A DNA stretch of 17,036 nucleotides from an uncultured Coriobacteriaceae bacterium (GTDB taxonomy: Bacteria > Actinomycetota > Coriobacteriia > Coriobacteriales > Atopobiaceae): positions 1 through 17,036 of the forward strand of contig CANBCO010000001.1 in assembly GCA_947367165.1 (NCBI GenBank), in the 5' to 3' direction. The position numbers and the translations under genes were made by a program. The first letter of the stretch is position 1. Each line of letters opens with the position of its first letter. Positions 1-8,312 of this stretch are shown piece by piece. A model generated the notes under the pieces. It was not told where the DNA came from and made no database searches. It saw only the letters and a program-made list of their open reading frames with translations.

Positions 1-151
1 GCTCCATTGTGGCCAAATCGCTTGCAGAGATATCTCCAGGCACAATTTCGCTATACACACCTAGGTCACGAATGCGACGGGCAATAAGCTGGGCGTATTG
101 CGCGCCAAAATCTAGTACTATAACGGGTTTTTGTGGGGTCCTCGTCACCAT
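1..151 (-). CDS. guaA: GMP synthase (glutamine-hydrolysing), N-terminal fragment
   Basis: Only the first 49-50 codons are in the window; the gene runs off its left edge. The translation contains [20 protein letters not shown] followed by VYSEIVPGD, which is the signature start of the class I glutamine amidotransferase domain of GMP synthase. By family knowledge the enzyme aminates XMP to GMP in the cytoplasm using ammonia released from glutamine; the catalytic Cys and the ATP-pyrophosphatase domain lie outside the window. The start is ambiguous. The ATG at 151 is only 3 nt from the AAGGAG at 160-155, whereas the GTG at 148 has a better 6 nt spacing and may be the real start. The gene is divergent from nadE, so the 77 bp between them should hold both promoters. 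I am confident of the identity because the N-terminal motif is so typical. Confidence 0.9.
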   Translation of the reverse strand, partial: MVTRTPQKPVIVLDFGAQYAQLIARRIRDLGVYSEIVPGDISASDLATME

Positions 152-196
152 CTTCTCCTTTATTTGCACACCACAAGTGTAGCGCAAAGAAGCGAG

Positions 197-202
197 TATA
201 AT
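197..202 (+). promoter_or_regulatory. Candidate -10 box for nadE
   Basis: A perfect TATAAT lies 25 nt upstream of the chosen nadE start at 228. I see no convincing -35 hexamer at the usual 16-18 nt spacing, and no TG extension. If it is used, transcription would begin near 209. That would put the upstream ATG at 201 outside the mRNA, which supports initiation at 228. Confidence 0.35.
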
Positions 203-227
203 GAAAGTAGACAAAGGAGCAGTACGT

Positions 228-1916
228 ATGCAGAAAAAAATTTCCACAGTAGCTGCGGTTTCGCCGCATATCACTCTTGGCGATGTCTTCAAAAACGCCT
301 CTTCGCTAGCCGAGGCTGTCCACGCTTGTCTGCCCGCAGACCTTATTGTTATGCCAGAGCTGTGCCTTACTGGAGCTACTGCTGGCGACCTTTTTTTAGA
401 TTCATTTTTTATTGAGAAAGCAGAAGATGCGCTCCAAATGCTTTTAGAAAAGACGCGCGAGGTAGAAGCTTACCTAGTGTTTGGTGCCCCGTATTGTATC
501 GACGGAAACCTTGCTAATGCAGCAATTGTTGCAAAAGAAGGCCGCCTAGTTAGCATTGTTTCCAAGCAAGCTTTGTCTCTAGAAGAGCGTCGCTATTTTT
601 CTGCACATCATACACCTCAAGATGGCCTTCCGTTTTTAGTTACATTCGCCGCCGAGAAACCCGCCTTCTCTCCCGTAACGGCTATGCTCGATGCCTCACC
701 TATTCTTTTAGGGAGCAGTAATGCGACGCACATGTATCTTGCCAAGAAAAGCAAAGAAGACCAAGCCTGCATTGTGTACGCAAATGCAGGCTGCGGAGAA
801 TCTACGCAAAGTGCCGTCTATGCTGCTAACAACTGTATTTTTGAGCACGGGCATTTGCTTTCAGAAAACACGTTGTGGAGCAAAAACGCAATCAAAGCAG
901 AGCGCGAACAGAGCGCACATATCGCAATACACACCGCTATGTTTTCTCCAAAAGATCAAGCTTATCCATTTGTTCCAAGCGATATTTTGAGCGCAGCCCA
1001 AACCGTCTTGGACATTCAGGCCCATGGCTTGGTTTCTCGGATGAAAGAGATTCATACAAAACATCTGGTCATAGGCGTTTCGGGCGGTCTTGACTCAACG
1101 CTGGCCTTACTTACAAGTGCTCGAGCGCTAGAGCTACTTAACCTTGCACCTGCACATATTCACGCTATTTCCATGCCCAGCAAAGCTACTTCAAAGCGTA
1201 CACATTCAAATGCAGAAAAAATTGCAATGGAGCTATCCTGCACGTTTTCTGAAATTCCCATTGACCAGGCAGTTAATGAGCACCTAATTTCTATTGGACA
1301 CGAACTGCAAAATCTTGATGTCACGTATGAAAATGCCCAGGCACGTGAGCGTACGCAGATTTTATTTGACGTAGCAAACCAAGAAAATGCCCTTGTTGTA
1401 GGAACGGGAGACATGAGTGAGCTTGCCCTGGGATTTGCAACGTATAACGGAGACCTCTCTGCTCATTATGGTCCAAATGCAAACGTTCCTAAAACGCTTA
1501 TGCAGGCGATTGTGAAAGGGCTGGCGCAAACGGCAAAAAACCCACAGCTTCAAGTCATATTGCTTGATATCGCAAATACCCCTATTTCACCTGAGCTTAT
1601 CCCGGGACAAAAAACAGAAGAGATTTTAGGCCCATACGCAGTCCATGATTTTTATCTCTATCACTTTTTAGACTCCCATCCTGCACCAAAAGAGCTTCTT
1701 GAGCATGCACAAAACGTATTTGCTGCCCACTATACAAAAGATGAACTTAAAGCATGGCTTATCACGTTTTACAAACGCTTTTTTGCTTCTCAGTTTAAAA
1801 GAAACGTGCTTTGCGATGGTCCACAAATCCAAAAGCTTACCATTACCGGCAAGGATGGATACGCCCTTCCCACCGGCGCTTCGCCAAATACATGGATTTC
1901 GCAACTCAAAGACTAA
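228..1916 (+). CDS. nadE: NAD+ synthetase, two-domain form with a glutaminase domain lacking its catalytic Cys segment
   Basis: This 562-residue protein makes NAD+ from nicotinic acid adenine dinucleotide, ATP and an ammonia donor. The C-terminal synthetase domain is intact: the ATP-pyrophosphatase loop SGGLDS at residues 285-290, [11 protein letters not shown] near 392-402, and the conserved SQFKR near 521-525. The N-terminal nitrilase-like glutaminase domain keeps the Glu (PEL, E44) and Lys (VSKQ, K113) of the Glu-Lys-Cys triad. The expected nucleophile motif of the ICED type is absent. Between K113 and the conserved GEST (190-193) there are only about 80 residues, against roughly 120 in the Mycobacterium tuberculosis enzyme as I recall it, and no Cys sits in a matching context. 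The whole protein is correspondingly shorter than the usual 640-680 residues. The reading frame has no break there, so I infer a clean deletion and probable use of free ammonia. I chose the ATG at 228 because AAGGAG lies 8 nt before it. Confidence 0.9.
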   Translation: MQKKISTVAAVSPHITLGDVFKNASSLAEAVHACLPADLIVMPELCLTGATAGDLFLDSFFIEKAEDALQMLLEKTREVEAYLVFGAPYCIDGNLANAAIVAKEGRLVSIVSKQALSLEERRYFSAHHTPQDGLPFLVTFAAEKPAFSPVTAMLDASPILLGSSNATHMYLAKKSKEDQACIVYANAGCGESTQSAVYAANNCIFEHGHLLSENTLWSKNAIKAEREQSAHIAIHTAMFSPKDQAYPFVPSDILSAAQTVLDIQAHGLVSRMKEIHTKHLVIGVSGGLDSTLALLTSARALELLNLAPAHIHAISMPSKATSKRTHSNAEKIAMELSCTFSEIPIDQAVNEHLISIGHELQNLDVTYENAQARERTQILFDVANQENALVVGTGDMSELALGFATYNGDLSAHYGPNANVPKTLMQAIVKGLAQTAKNPQLQVILLDIANTPISPELIPGQKTEEILGPYAVHDFYLYHFLDSHPAPKELLEHAQNVFAAHYTKDELKAWLITFYKRFFASQFKRNVLCDGPQIQKLTITGKDGYALPTGASPNTWISQLKD

Positions 1917-1964
1917 AAAGTCTTCTATACTTTTAGATAACATGGTAAAACCAAAGGAGCCCAC

Positions 1965-3707
1965 ATGGACACAGCAATTCTTCAAAAAGCCCAGCTCTGG
2001 CAAGAAAATATTGACGAGCCAGAACTTGTCGCAGAGCTTAACGACCTTCTTGCACATTCCGAGAAAAGCACCGACAATCTAACCGACGCCTTCTACCGTG
2101 ACCTAGAATTTGGCACGGCAGGACTAAGAGGCGTGCTTGGCGTGGGCACCAACCGCATGAACATCTATACAGTAGGCCAGGCTACACAAGGTCTTGCTAC
2201 GTACTTAAACGCTCACATTGAAGGACGTACACCTTCGGTTGTGCTTGTTCGTGACTCGCGCAATAACGGCGAGGCCTTCATAAAAACTGCAGCCTCAGTG
2301 CTTGCCGCCAACAATATTCACGCCATTGTGGCCCCACGCATCGAGCCTGTACCAGTGCTTTCGTTTGCTACCCGTTATCTTAAGGCAGACGCAGGCGTTG
2401 TTATCACGGCGAGCCACAACCCGGCTCCTTATAACGGTTATAAAGCGTACGGCCCAGAAGGCGGCCAGATTGCAAATGAAGCTGCCACAGAGATTCAAAC
2501 CGCTATCAACAATACCGATATTTTTAACGGCGTAGCACGTATTTCTTTTGAAGAAGGGCTTAAAAAAGGCCTCATAACCTATCTTGAAGACACCGTCATC
2601 GAGGCATACTTAGACGCTATCCAGTCCGTTTCTGTACCTGGATGCATTGCAGAAGACGGTAGCTTTCAGGTGGTATATACGCCACTCAATGGCTCTGGTC
2701 TCGAGTGCGTTACCGCTATTCTTTCTCGGGTGGGCGTAGATAACGTTGAAATTGTACCGGAGCAAAAAAATCCTGATGGCAACTTTCCAACTTGTCCGTA
2801 TCCAAACCCAGAAATCCGAGAAGCCCTCCAAAAAGGCCTTGAACTTTGTGATAAAGTGAAGCCAGATCTTTTGCTAGCAACAGATCCTGATGCCGATCGT
2901 GTTGGCGTGGCTGTTCCGCACAAAGGCGATTACCAGCTTTTAAGCGGAAATGAGATGGGCGTGCTACTTATTGACTGGCTGTGTCAGCTTAAGGCAGAAG
3001 CAGGCGAGGATGTGAGCAATAAAGTGGTTGTTTCTACCATTGTTTCAAGTGCGATGCCAGATGCGCTAGCTGCGCATTACGGCTTTGAGCTCCGCCGCGT
3101 GCTGACTGGTTTTAAATACATAGGTGAACAAATTGACCAGCTCGCGGCTGCCGGCGAAGAGGATCGATATCTTCTCGGCTTTGAGGAATCCTATGGCTAC
3201 CTCGCTGGAACGCATGCCCGAGACAAAGATGCCGTGGTCACGTCCATGTTAATTTGTGAGATGAGCGCGTGGTATGCAAAACAAGGAATTGACTTGTATG
3301 AGGCCATGCAAAATCTCTACAAAACGTTTGGCTACTACTTAAATGGCGTGGTTAACGTGACATTTGAAGGTGCAAGTGGCTCTCAAAAGATGCAAGATAT
3401 TATGGCTCATTTGCGCGCTCATGCACCCGAGAAAATCGCCGGTTATTCCGTGGAATCCACGGTTGATTACAACTCGCGTGTTGCGATGCCTCAGCTTAAT
3501 CAAAAGCCACAAGATCCTGACGGAATGTTGCCGCAAGCAAACGTTCTTGAGTTCAATTTAGAAGATGGGCACAAAGTAATTGTGCGTCCTAGCGGCACAG
3601 AGCCCAAGATTAAAGCTTATCTTTTTGCAAAAGGCACAAGCCGCGAAGAAGCGGAAGGCATCATTGACAAGCTGGGTTTAGCTGCCCAAGAAGAGCTGCT
3701 TGTATAA
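1965..3707 (+). CDS. Phosphoglucomutase/phosphomannomutase family protein (alpha-D-phosphohexomutase)
   Basis: A 580-residue cytoplasmic enzyme of the alpha-D-phosphohexomutase superfamily. It interconverts hexose 1- and 6-phosphates and feeds UDP-sugar or mannose precursors for the cell envelope. All four family landmarks are visible: the phosphoserine loop TASHNPAPYNGYK (active Ser150), the Mg-binding DPDADR at 307-312, the sugar-binding GFEES at 405-409, and the phosphate-binding RPSGTEPK at 541-548. The N-terminal FGTAGLRG (near 49-56) and the length of about 580 residues match the PgcA-type phosphoglucomutases of Gram-positive bacteria rather than the shorter ManB or GlmM enzymes. The substrate cannot be settled from sequence alone. 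AAAGGAG lies 5 nt before the ATG. The gene follows nadE after 48 nt without a convincing terminator, so the two may be cotranscribed. It converges on the downstream PBP gene. Confidence 0.92.
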   Translation: MDTAILQKAQLWQENIDEPELVAELNDLLAHSEKSTDNLTDAFYRDLEFGTAGLRGVLGVGTNRMNIYTVGQATQGLATYLNAHIEGRTPSVVLVRDSRNNGEAFIKTAASVLAANNIHAIVAPRIEPVPVLSFATRYLKADAGVVITASHNPAPYNGYKAYGPEGGQIANEAATEIQTAINNTDIFNGVARISFEEGLKKGLITYLEDTVIEAYLDAIQSVSVPGCIAEDGSFQVVYTPLNGSGLECVTAILSRVGVDNVEIVPEQKNPDGNFPTCPYPNPEIREALQKGLELCDKVKPDLLLATDPDADRVGVAVPHKGDYQLLSGNEMGVLLIDWLCQLKAEAGEDVSNKVVVSTIVSSAMPDALAAHYGFELRRVLTGFKYIGEQIDQLAAAGEEDRYLLGFEESYGYLAGTHARDKDAVVTSMLICEMSAWYAKQGIDLYEAMQNLYKTFGYYLNGVVNVTFEGASGSQKMQDIMAHLRAHAPEKIAGYSVESTVDYNSRVAMPQLNQKPQDPDGMLPQANVLEFNLEDGHKVIVRPSGTEPKIKAYLFAKGTSREEAEGIIDKLGLAAQEELLV

Positions 3708-3783
3708 ACGTTTCATAGAAGCTGCACAAACGCTCTGTAAGTTTATATGATTGGTGGCTCGTTTAACCTAGCTAATGGGCCAG

Positions 3784-5883
3784 TTAATGTTCGTCGTCTT
3801 CGTCTTCGCTTTGCGAAGGCAAGACGGCGGCAGTGTCAGAAGGTCCTTCAGGCTCAGAAGCTACACCATCTGCATTCTCATCAGTATTTTCAGTATTAGA
3901 CCCACCTCCGGCTCTTCCAGAAGACGCTTCGCCGGATGCTCCTCCAGAAGAGGTGCCCACAAACGTCCAACTACTGTCAGGTTTATACGTAGGCGTACCA
4001 GCACTTGGCCATTCTTCTCTTGGGAGTCCTTGCACGTAGTCTTCTACAAACATTCCAAAAATGGGGCAGGAGGTGTTTGACGGGTGTCCTTCAGAGCCGC
4101 CAATGAGAATCTTTTGAGACGAGTCGGGGTATCCCGTCCAAACTGCTACGGCAATTTGTGGTGTGTAGCCACAAAACCAAAGATTGTCTGCGTATTCAGT
4201 CGTGCCAGTTTTTCCCGCTATAGGTTGAGAAATGTTGTAGTTGTTTAATACGTTTGCTGTTCCTACTTCGCTAGTTACAACACCTTGCAAGACCGAGGTA
4301 ACCGCAGAGGCTTCCTCGGCACTGAGTGCCTGATTAGAGCTGTCTTTATGTTGATAAACCACGTTTCCGTTTCTGTCCTCAATTTTGGTAATAGCAACGG
4401 CGTCTCTATGCACGCCTCCTGCAGGAAGTGTGGCGTAGGCTTCAGCCATTTGAATAACTGGAATGTTGATCGTTCCAAGTGTGATCGAGTCATACTCTGG
4501 AAGCTCTTCTTTAATGCCCATAGAGTGTGCCATATTCACAATACTTTTTGCCCCAACTGCTTGTGCTACCTGCACATATCCTGTATTGGCAGATACAGCA
4601 GTGGCACGTGCCAAAGAAATAGTTCCATAGCTCGTTCCTCCGTAGTTTTTAACGGTCCATGTTGGGCTTACTCGCAACGGCGAGTTACAATTAAGCGCAA
4701 TATTGGGATTCATGCCTTGCGAAATAGCAGCCGAGAGCGTAAACATTTTAAAAGCCGAGCCAGGCTGGCGCATTCCCTGCGTGGCTAAGTTTATCTGGCG
4801 CTTTGTATAATCTTTGCCTCCCACCATGGCTTTAATATAGCCTGTAGCAGGGTCAATAGCGACAAGTGCAGATTCCAGTCCATCTATGCCTAACTTATCT
4901 AGCTGTGTTTTAACCGCCTTTTCTGCCGCCTGTTGCGCATCGGCATCAAGCGTTGTGTAGACTTTAAGACCACCGCGCATGATAAGATCGGTTGACAAGT
5001 CTTCGCCCAAAAGCCCTTTAATGTACTGCGTCCAGTAAGGGTAGGTCCCCTCAGCACTCATCATCGCTTCGCCTCGCACCAAATTAAGCCCTTCAGCTTT
5101 TGCTGCATCAGCCTCTTCCTGCGTGATGTTTTTGGCAGAAACCATGCGGTCAAGTACGAGATTTCTTCTTTGGAGTGCTGCTTCGGGATGCACAAACGGA
5201 TCAAACTGATGCGGTGAGTTTGGAATGCCCACTAACAAAGCCGCCTCCGAGAGCGTAAGGTCCTTAGCGTTTTTGTTGTAATATGTGTTGGCAGCAGCTT
5301 CTATTCCATAAGCACTATTACCGTAATAAATGGTGTTTAAATACATATTTAAAATCTGGTCTTTGTTGTATTTTTTTTCCATTTGAATGGCAAGGTAAGC
5401 TTCTCGCACTTTTCGTTTTAAAGAAATGTCAAATTGCTCATCCGATAAAACCGTGTTTCTTACGAGCTGTTGCGTGATGGTGGAAGCCCCTTCTTGACCG
5501 CCTCCAGCCGTCACAAGTGCAGCTCGCACAATACCAGAAGGGTCAATACCGTTATGCTGGTAAAATCTGATGTCTTCAGTGTCAACTGTTCCAGCTATTA
5601 CGTAAGGAGAGATATTATTTAAGTCAACAATTTTTCTGTTTTGGTCATAATATTCTGCGATGGTTTGGCCGCGAGAATCTACAACAGTTGTGGGAGAGCT
5701 TACTACGTAAAGGCCTGCCTGGTTAAGATCTGGGATATCTTCTAGCCAGGTAGAGACTAAAGAGCTCAAAGAAAAAGCGAGTGCAACAGTAAGCAACGCA
5801 ACAAAGCCAAGGAGACCAGCGACGCCAAAGCCTACAATGTGTCTACTATGTCTTCGTTTTGCAACTCTTAGCCGTATGCTCAT
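3784..5883 (-). CDS. Class A penicillin-binding protein 1A (glycosyltransferase/transpeptidase)
   Basis: A 699-residue bifunctional peptidoglycan synthase anchored in the membrane by one N-terminal segment (about residues 18-40) after a basic cytoplasmic stretch. The GT51 glycosyltransferase domain is shown by TEDIRFYQHNGID (catalytic Glu103) and GASTITQQL (132-140), then RKVREAYLA and a YLNTIYYGN block. The transpeptidase domain has all three motifs: SAFK at 376-379 (acylated Ser376), SAN at 431-433 and KTG at 558-560. The tail after about residue 645 is low-complexity, rich in Gly/Ser and ending in a strongly acidic run, and is probably a flexible extracellular extension. The ATG at 5883 is preferred over one at 5901: AGAAAGG sits 6 nt before the former, and nothing resembling a ribosome site precedes the latter. 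The gene is divergent from the peptidoglycan hydrolase gene. Confidence 0.95.
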   Translation of the reverse strand: MSIRLRVAKRRHSRHIVGFGVAGLLGFVALLTVALAFSLSSLVSTWLEDIPDLNQAGLYVVSSPTTVVDSRGQTIAEYYDQNRKIVDLNNISPYVIAGTVDTEDIRFYQHNGIDPSGIVRAALVTAGGGQEGASTITQQLVRNTVLSDEQFDISLKRKVREAYLAIQMEKKYNKDQILNMYLNTIYYGNSAYGIEAAANTYYNKNAKDLTLSEAALLVGIPNSPHQFDPFVHPEAALQRRNLVLDRMVSAKNITQEEADAAKAEGLNLVRGEAMMSAEGTYPYWTQYIKGLLGEDLSTDLIMRGGLKVYTTLDADAQQAAEKAVKTQLDKLGIDGLESALVAIDPATGYIKAMVGGKDYTKRQINLATQGMRQPGSAFKMFTLSAAISQGMNPNIALNCNSPLRVSPTWTVKNYGGTSYGTISLARATAVSANTGYVQVAQAVGAKSIVNMAHSMGIKEELPEYDSITLGTINIPVIQMAEAYATLPAGGVHRDAVAITKIEDRNGNVVYQHKDSSNQALSAEEASAVTSVLQGVVTSEVGTANVLNNYNISQPIAGKTGTTEYADNLWFCGYTPQIAVAVWTGYPDSSQKILIGGSEGHPSNTSCPIFGMFVEDYVQGLPREEWPSAGTPTYKPDSSWTFVGTSSGGASGEASSGRAGGGSNTENTDENADGVASEPEGPSDTAAVLPSQSEDEDDEH

Positions 5884-5968
5884 GTCGTGCCTTTCTTTCA
5901 TGAAGAAATCTTGTAGTTTTTTGTATTGTACTCATCCTTAAGGTAGGGATATGGTACACTTTTCTGAC

Positions 5969-5988
5969 TTTTGTGACTTAACACAAAA
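5969..5988. promoter_or_regulatory. Inverted repeat in the divergent PBP/autolysin intergenic region
   Basis: TTTTGTG and CACAAAA form a perfect 7-bp inverted repeat around a 6-nt centre, lying between two divergent wall genes. It could be an operator for either or both. It is AT-rich and could arise by chance in a 158-bp spacer. No clear -35/-10 pair could be placed on either strand here. Confidence 0.2.
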
Positions 5989-6041
5989 AAACTAAAAATG
6001 CTACACAATGGGAAGAACCTAATGAAAGGATAGAGGTTAAA

Positions 6042-8312
6042 ATGAAGATTACACGTAGTTTTAACGCGGTACTTTTTGCACTTTTTGCAGCACTTTTTGT
6101 GTTTGGTGTAGCAGTAGTTGCTGTACCTAAAACAGCACATGCAGACTGCGGACCTGTGCTTTTAGATCCTGGCCACGGAGGAGACGACACAGGTGCCATA
6201 GGAAATGGTTTGCAAGAAAAAGATTTAACCTGGAAAATTACTAACTATTGCAAAACACGCCTTGAGCAGCTTGGCATACCTTGTGTGCTCACACGTGGCG
6301 AAAACGAAAACCCAACGCTTACAGAGCGTTGTGACATGATTGTTCAGTACAACGCGCGTGCCCTTATCTCGTTTCACATCAATTCTGCAGCGGGCACAAG
6401 TGGGACCGGTGCTGAAGTTTGGGTTCCACACGAGGGTAACTACATGAGCTTTACCTACGATGAAACCTCTCATTTTGGAAATGACCTTCTCAATCGCTTT
6501 CAAGATCTTGGTCTTTTAAATAGAGGTCTCAAGACGCGTACTATTGACTCTTCGTATTATCCTGACGGTTCAAACAAAGACTACTTAGCAATTAATCGCC
6601 TTTCTCGGGAAAAAGGAACAAGCGGTGCTCTGATTGAGCACGCTTTTATCAACAATCCAGAAGATGCCTCGAGGTTGCGTGATGATGAATTCTTGCGCCA
6701 ACTTGGCTTTGCAGATGCAGAGTCTATCGCTACTGAGTGGCCAAACTCATACGTAAAGCCCGATGAGGGGGATTGGAGTTTTGGCTGGAAGCACACGGAT
6801 GCTGGTTGGTGGTACAAAAACCCAGATGGATCATATCCTGCTAATGGCTGGTGGTGGATTGGAAGCGCGTGGTATCACTTTAACGAAGCTGGCTACATGT
6901 CCACCGGATGGGTTTGGGATGATGGCTGGTACTGGTGTGGTGGTCCAGATGACGGTGCTATGGCAAAAGGCGGCTGGACGTGGTGTGACTGGGCGTGGTA
7001 TTGGCTTGAAGACAGCGGTCATCCACGCGGCGGTGGCTGGTTCTGGGATGGCTGTTGGTACTGGCTTAATCCTGGGGGAGACATGGCCATAGGTTGGGTC
7101 TGGACTGATGGCAACTGGTATCACACAAACGCCAGTGGCTGCATGGATGTGTCCTGGTTTGTAGATGGGGATGCATGGGGCTATGCAGATGGTTCCGGTA
7201 TTGTGGCACACTGGGGCTGGAAAATGATTGATGGTGGCTGGTATTACTTTAACGATAACTGCACCATGCATACGGGCTGGCTTTCAGATTATTACTGGTA
7301 TTTAATGGATTATGACGGAGGCTGGATGTGCAAAGGCTGGTCGTGGGCAAACGACTCTTATTACTACCTTGACCAAGAAGGCCACATGCAAAACGGGTGG
7401 TTCTGGGATGGAGGAAACTGGTACTGGCTTGGCGCAAGTGGCAACATGGCCTTTAAAGGCGCAGCGTGGACAGACTGCGGACTTAACCTCTTTGATAATT
7501 CTGGCCACTGGATTACCGGCTATGGCTGGTATAACGTAGACGGCCGCTATTACTATTTGGATGGCTGGAATGTTCTTACCGGCTGGCATTATATCGATGG
7601 TTCCTGGTATTTTATGCACGATTCCGGCGAGATGGCAACCGGCCCAGAAACCATATGGGGCGAGAAGTTCTTCTTTGATAAAGCAACCGGAAAGATGCTT
7701 TTTAGCTGCTGGGTAACGGCGGATGGAGACTGGTGCGATGCGTCTGATCCCGCAAGGATGTATCTGCTAGACACAGACGGGCGCGTCATTTCAATGGACA
7801 GAACGCCTGTTATGGGCCCCTCTTCGGTGGATTACAACACGTTTATAGCGAATTTCTCGGATAAAATAAGGGCGCACTATCCTTCAATCTATGCCGAGAA
7901 AGGCGCCGCTACGCCTGAAGACTTTGCGGCAGCTACCTGGACTGAGGCGTATGCCGAAGGCGTGAATCCTGTTGTACTTGCAGCTCAGATAGGTGTTGAA
8001 ACAGGCTGGCTTAAGTTTGGGGGAGCGGTGCCAGATTGGGCATGCAATTTTGGCGGCATAGGCGCGGTTGATTCCGCTCCGCAAAACTACGCTATTTTTG
8101 ACTCGGTTCAGCAAGGATTGCTCGCACAAGCTCAGCACTTAAAAGCATATGCATCGACCGATCCTCTTAATGAGCCCTGCGTAGACCCCCGATTTGACTT
8201 GGTGTCGCGCGGATGCGCCCCGTACGTGCAGCAATTTGGAAATGGCATCTGGGCAACGGATCCAAATTATGCCGCTAAGCTTATTACGGCGATGATTTCT
8301 TTGGGAGCATAG
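6042..8312 (+). CDS. Secreted bifunctional autolysin: N-acetylmuramoyl-L-alanine amidase, wall-binding repeats and glucosaminidase
   Basis: A 756-residue secreted peptidoglycan hydrolase. Residues 1-34 form a signal peptide ending in TAHA before the mature DCGP. The Amidase_3 domain (about 37-232) has the zinc ligands in LDPGHGG (H45), LQEKD (E59) and SFHIN (H112), plus IEHAFINN with the catalytic Glu (E199); it cuts between MurNAc and the stem peptide. Residues about 247-585 hold roughly fifteen Trp/Gly/Tyr-rich repeats of about 20 residues, such as GWVWDDGWYW, resembling choline- or glucan-binding-type wall-anchoring modules. The C-terminal part (about 590-756) resembles a GH73 glucosaminidase, with GVETGW (probable catalytic E653) and NFGGIGA. 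AGAGG lies 5 nt before the ATG. The stop codon touches the tyrS start, so the two are probably cotranscribed. The amidase call is firm; the glucosaminidase call is likely. Confidence 0.92.
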   Translation: MKITRSFNAVLFALFAALFVFGVAVVAVPKTAHADCGPVLLDPGHGGDDTGAIGNGLQEKDLTWKITNYCKTRLEQLGIPCVLTRGENENPTLTERCDMIVQYNARALISFHINSAAGTSGTGAEVWVPHEGNYMSFTYDETSHFGNDLLNRFQDLGLLNRGLKTRTIDSSYYPDGSNKDYLAINRLSREKGTSGALIEHAFINNPEDASRLRDDEFLRQLGFADAESIATEWPNSYVKPDEGDWSFGWKHTDAGWWYKNPDGSYPANGWWWIGSAWYHFNEAGYMSTGWVWDDGWYWCGGPDDGAMAKGGWTWCDWAWYWLEDSGHPRGGGWFWDGCWYWLNPGGDMAIGWVWTDGNWYHTNASGCMDVSWFVDGDAWGYADGSGIVAHWGWKMIDGGWYYFNDNCTMHTGWLSDYYWYLMDYDGGWMCKGWSWANDSYYYLDQEGHMQNGWFWDGGNWYWLGASGNMAFKGAAWTDCGLNLFDNSGHWITGYGWYNVDGRYYYLDGWNVLTGWHYIDGSWYFMHDSGEMATGPETIWGEKFFFDKATGKMLFSCWVTADGDWCDASDPARMYLLDTDGRVISMDRTPVMGPSSVDYNTFIANFSDKIRAHYPSIYAEKGAATPEDFAAATWTEAYAEGVNPVVLAAQIGVETGWLKFGGAVPDWACNFGGIGAVDSAPQNYAIFDSVQQGLLAQAQHLKAYASTDPLNEPCVDPRFDLVSRGCAPYVQQFGNGIWATDPNYAAKLITAMISLGA
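6780..7797 (+). repeat. Coding repeats: Trp-rich cell-wall-binding modules of the autolysin
   Basis: This stretch encodes about fifteen diverged units of some 20 residues, each with a GW(x)W or WYxW core followed by a short Gly/Asp turn, for example GWFWDGCWYWLNPGG and GWVWTDGNWYHTNASG. The codons repeat locally (ggctggt/ggatgg), but the units are too diverged to be perfect DNA repeats. Similar units occur in the decayed gene at 14308-14638 and at the right end of the window, which implies a shared wall-anchoring mechanism. The ligand is unknown. Confidence 0.75.

Noticed and set aside
1913..1936. Hairpin CTAAAAAG / CTTTTAG after nadE as a terminator
   Set aside because: The stem is seven weak A-T-rich pairs with a bulge and no T tract.
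3708..3783. Bidirectional terminator between the mutase and PBP genes
   Set aside because: I could find no stable hairpin with a T tract on either strand in this 76-bp convergent gap.
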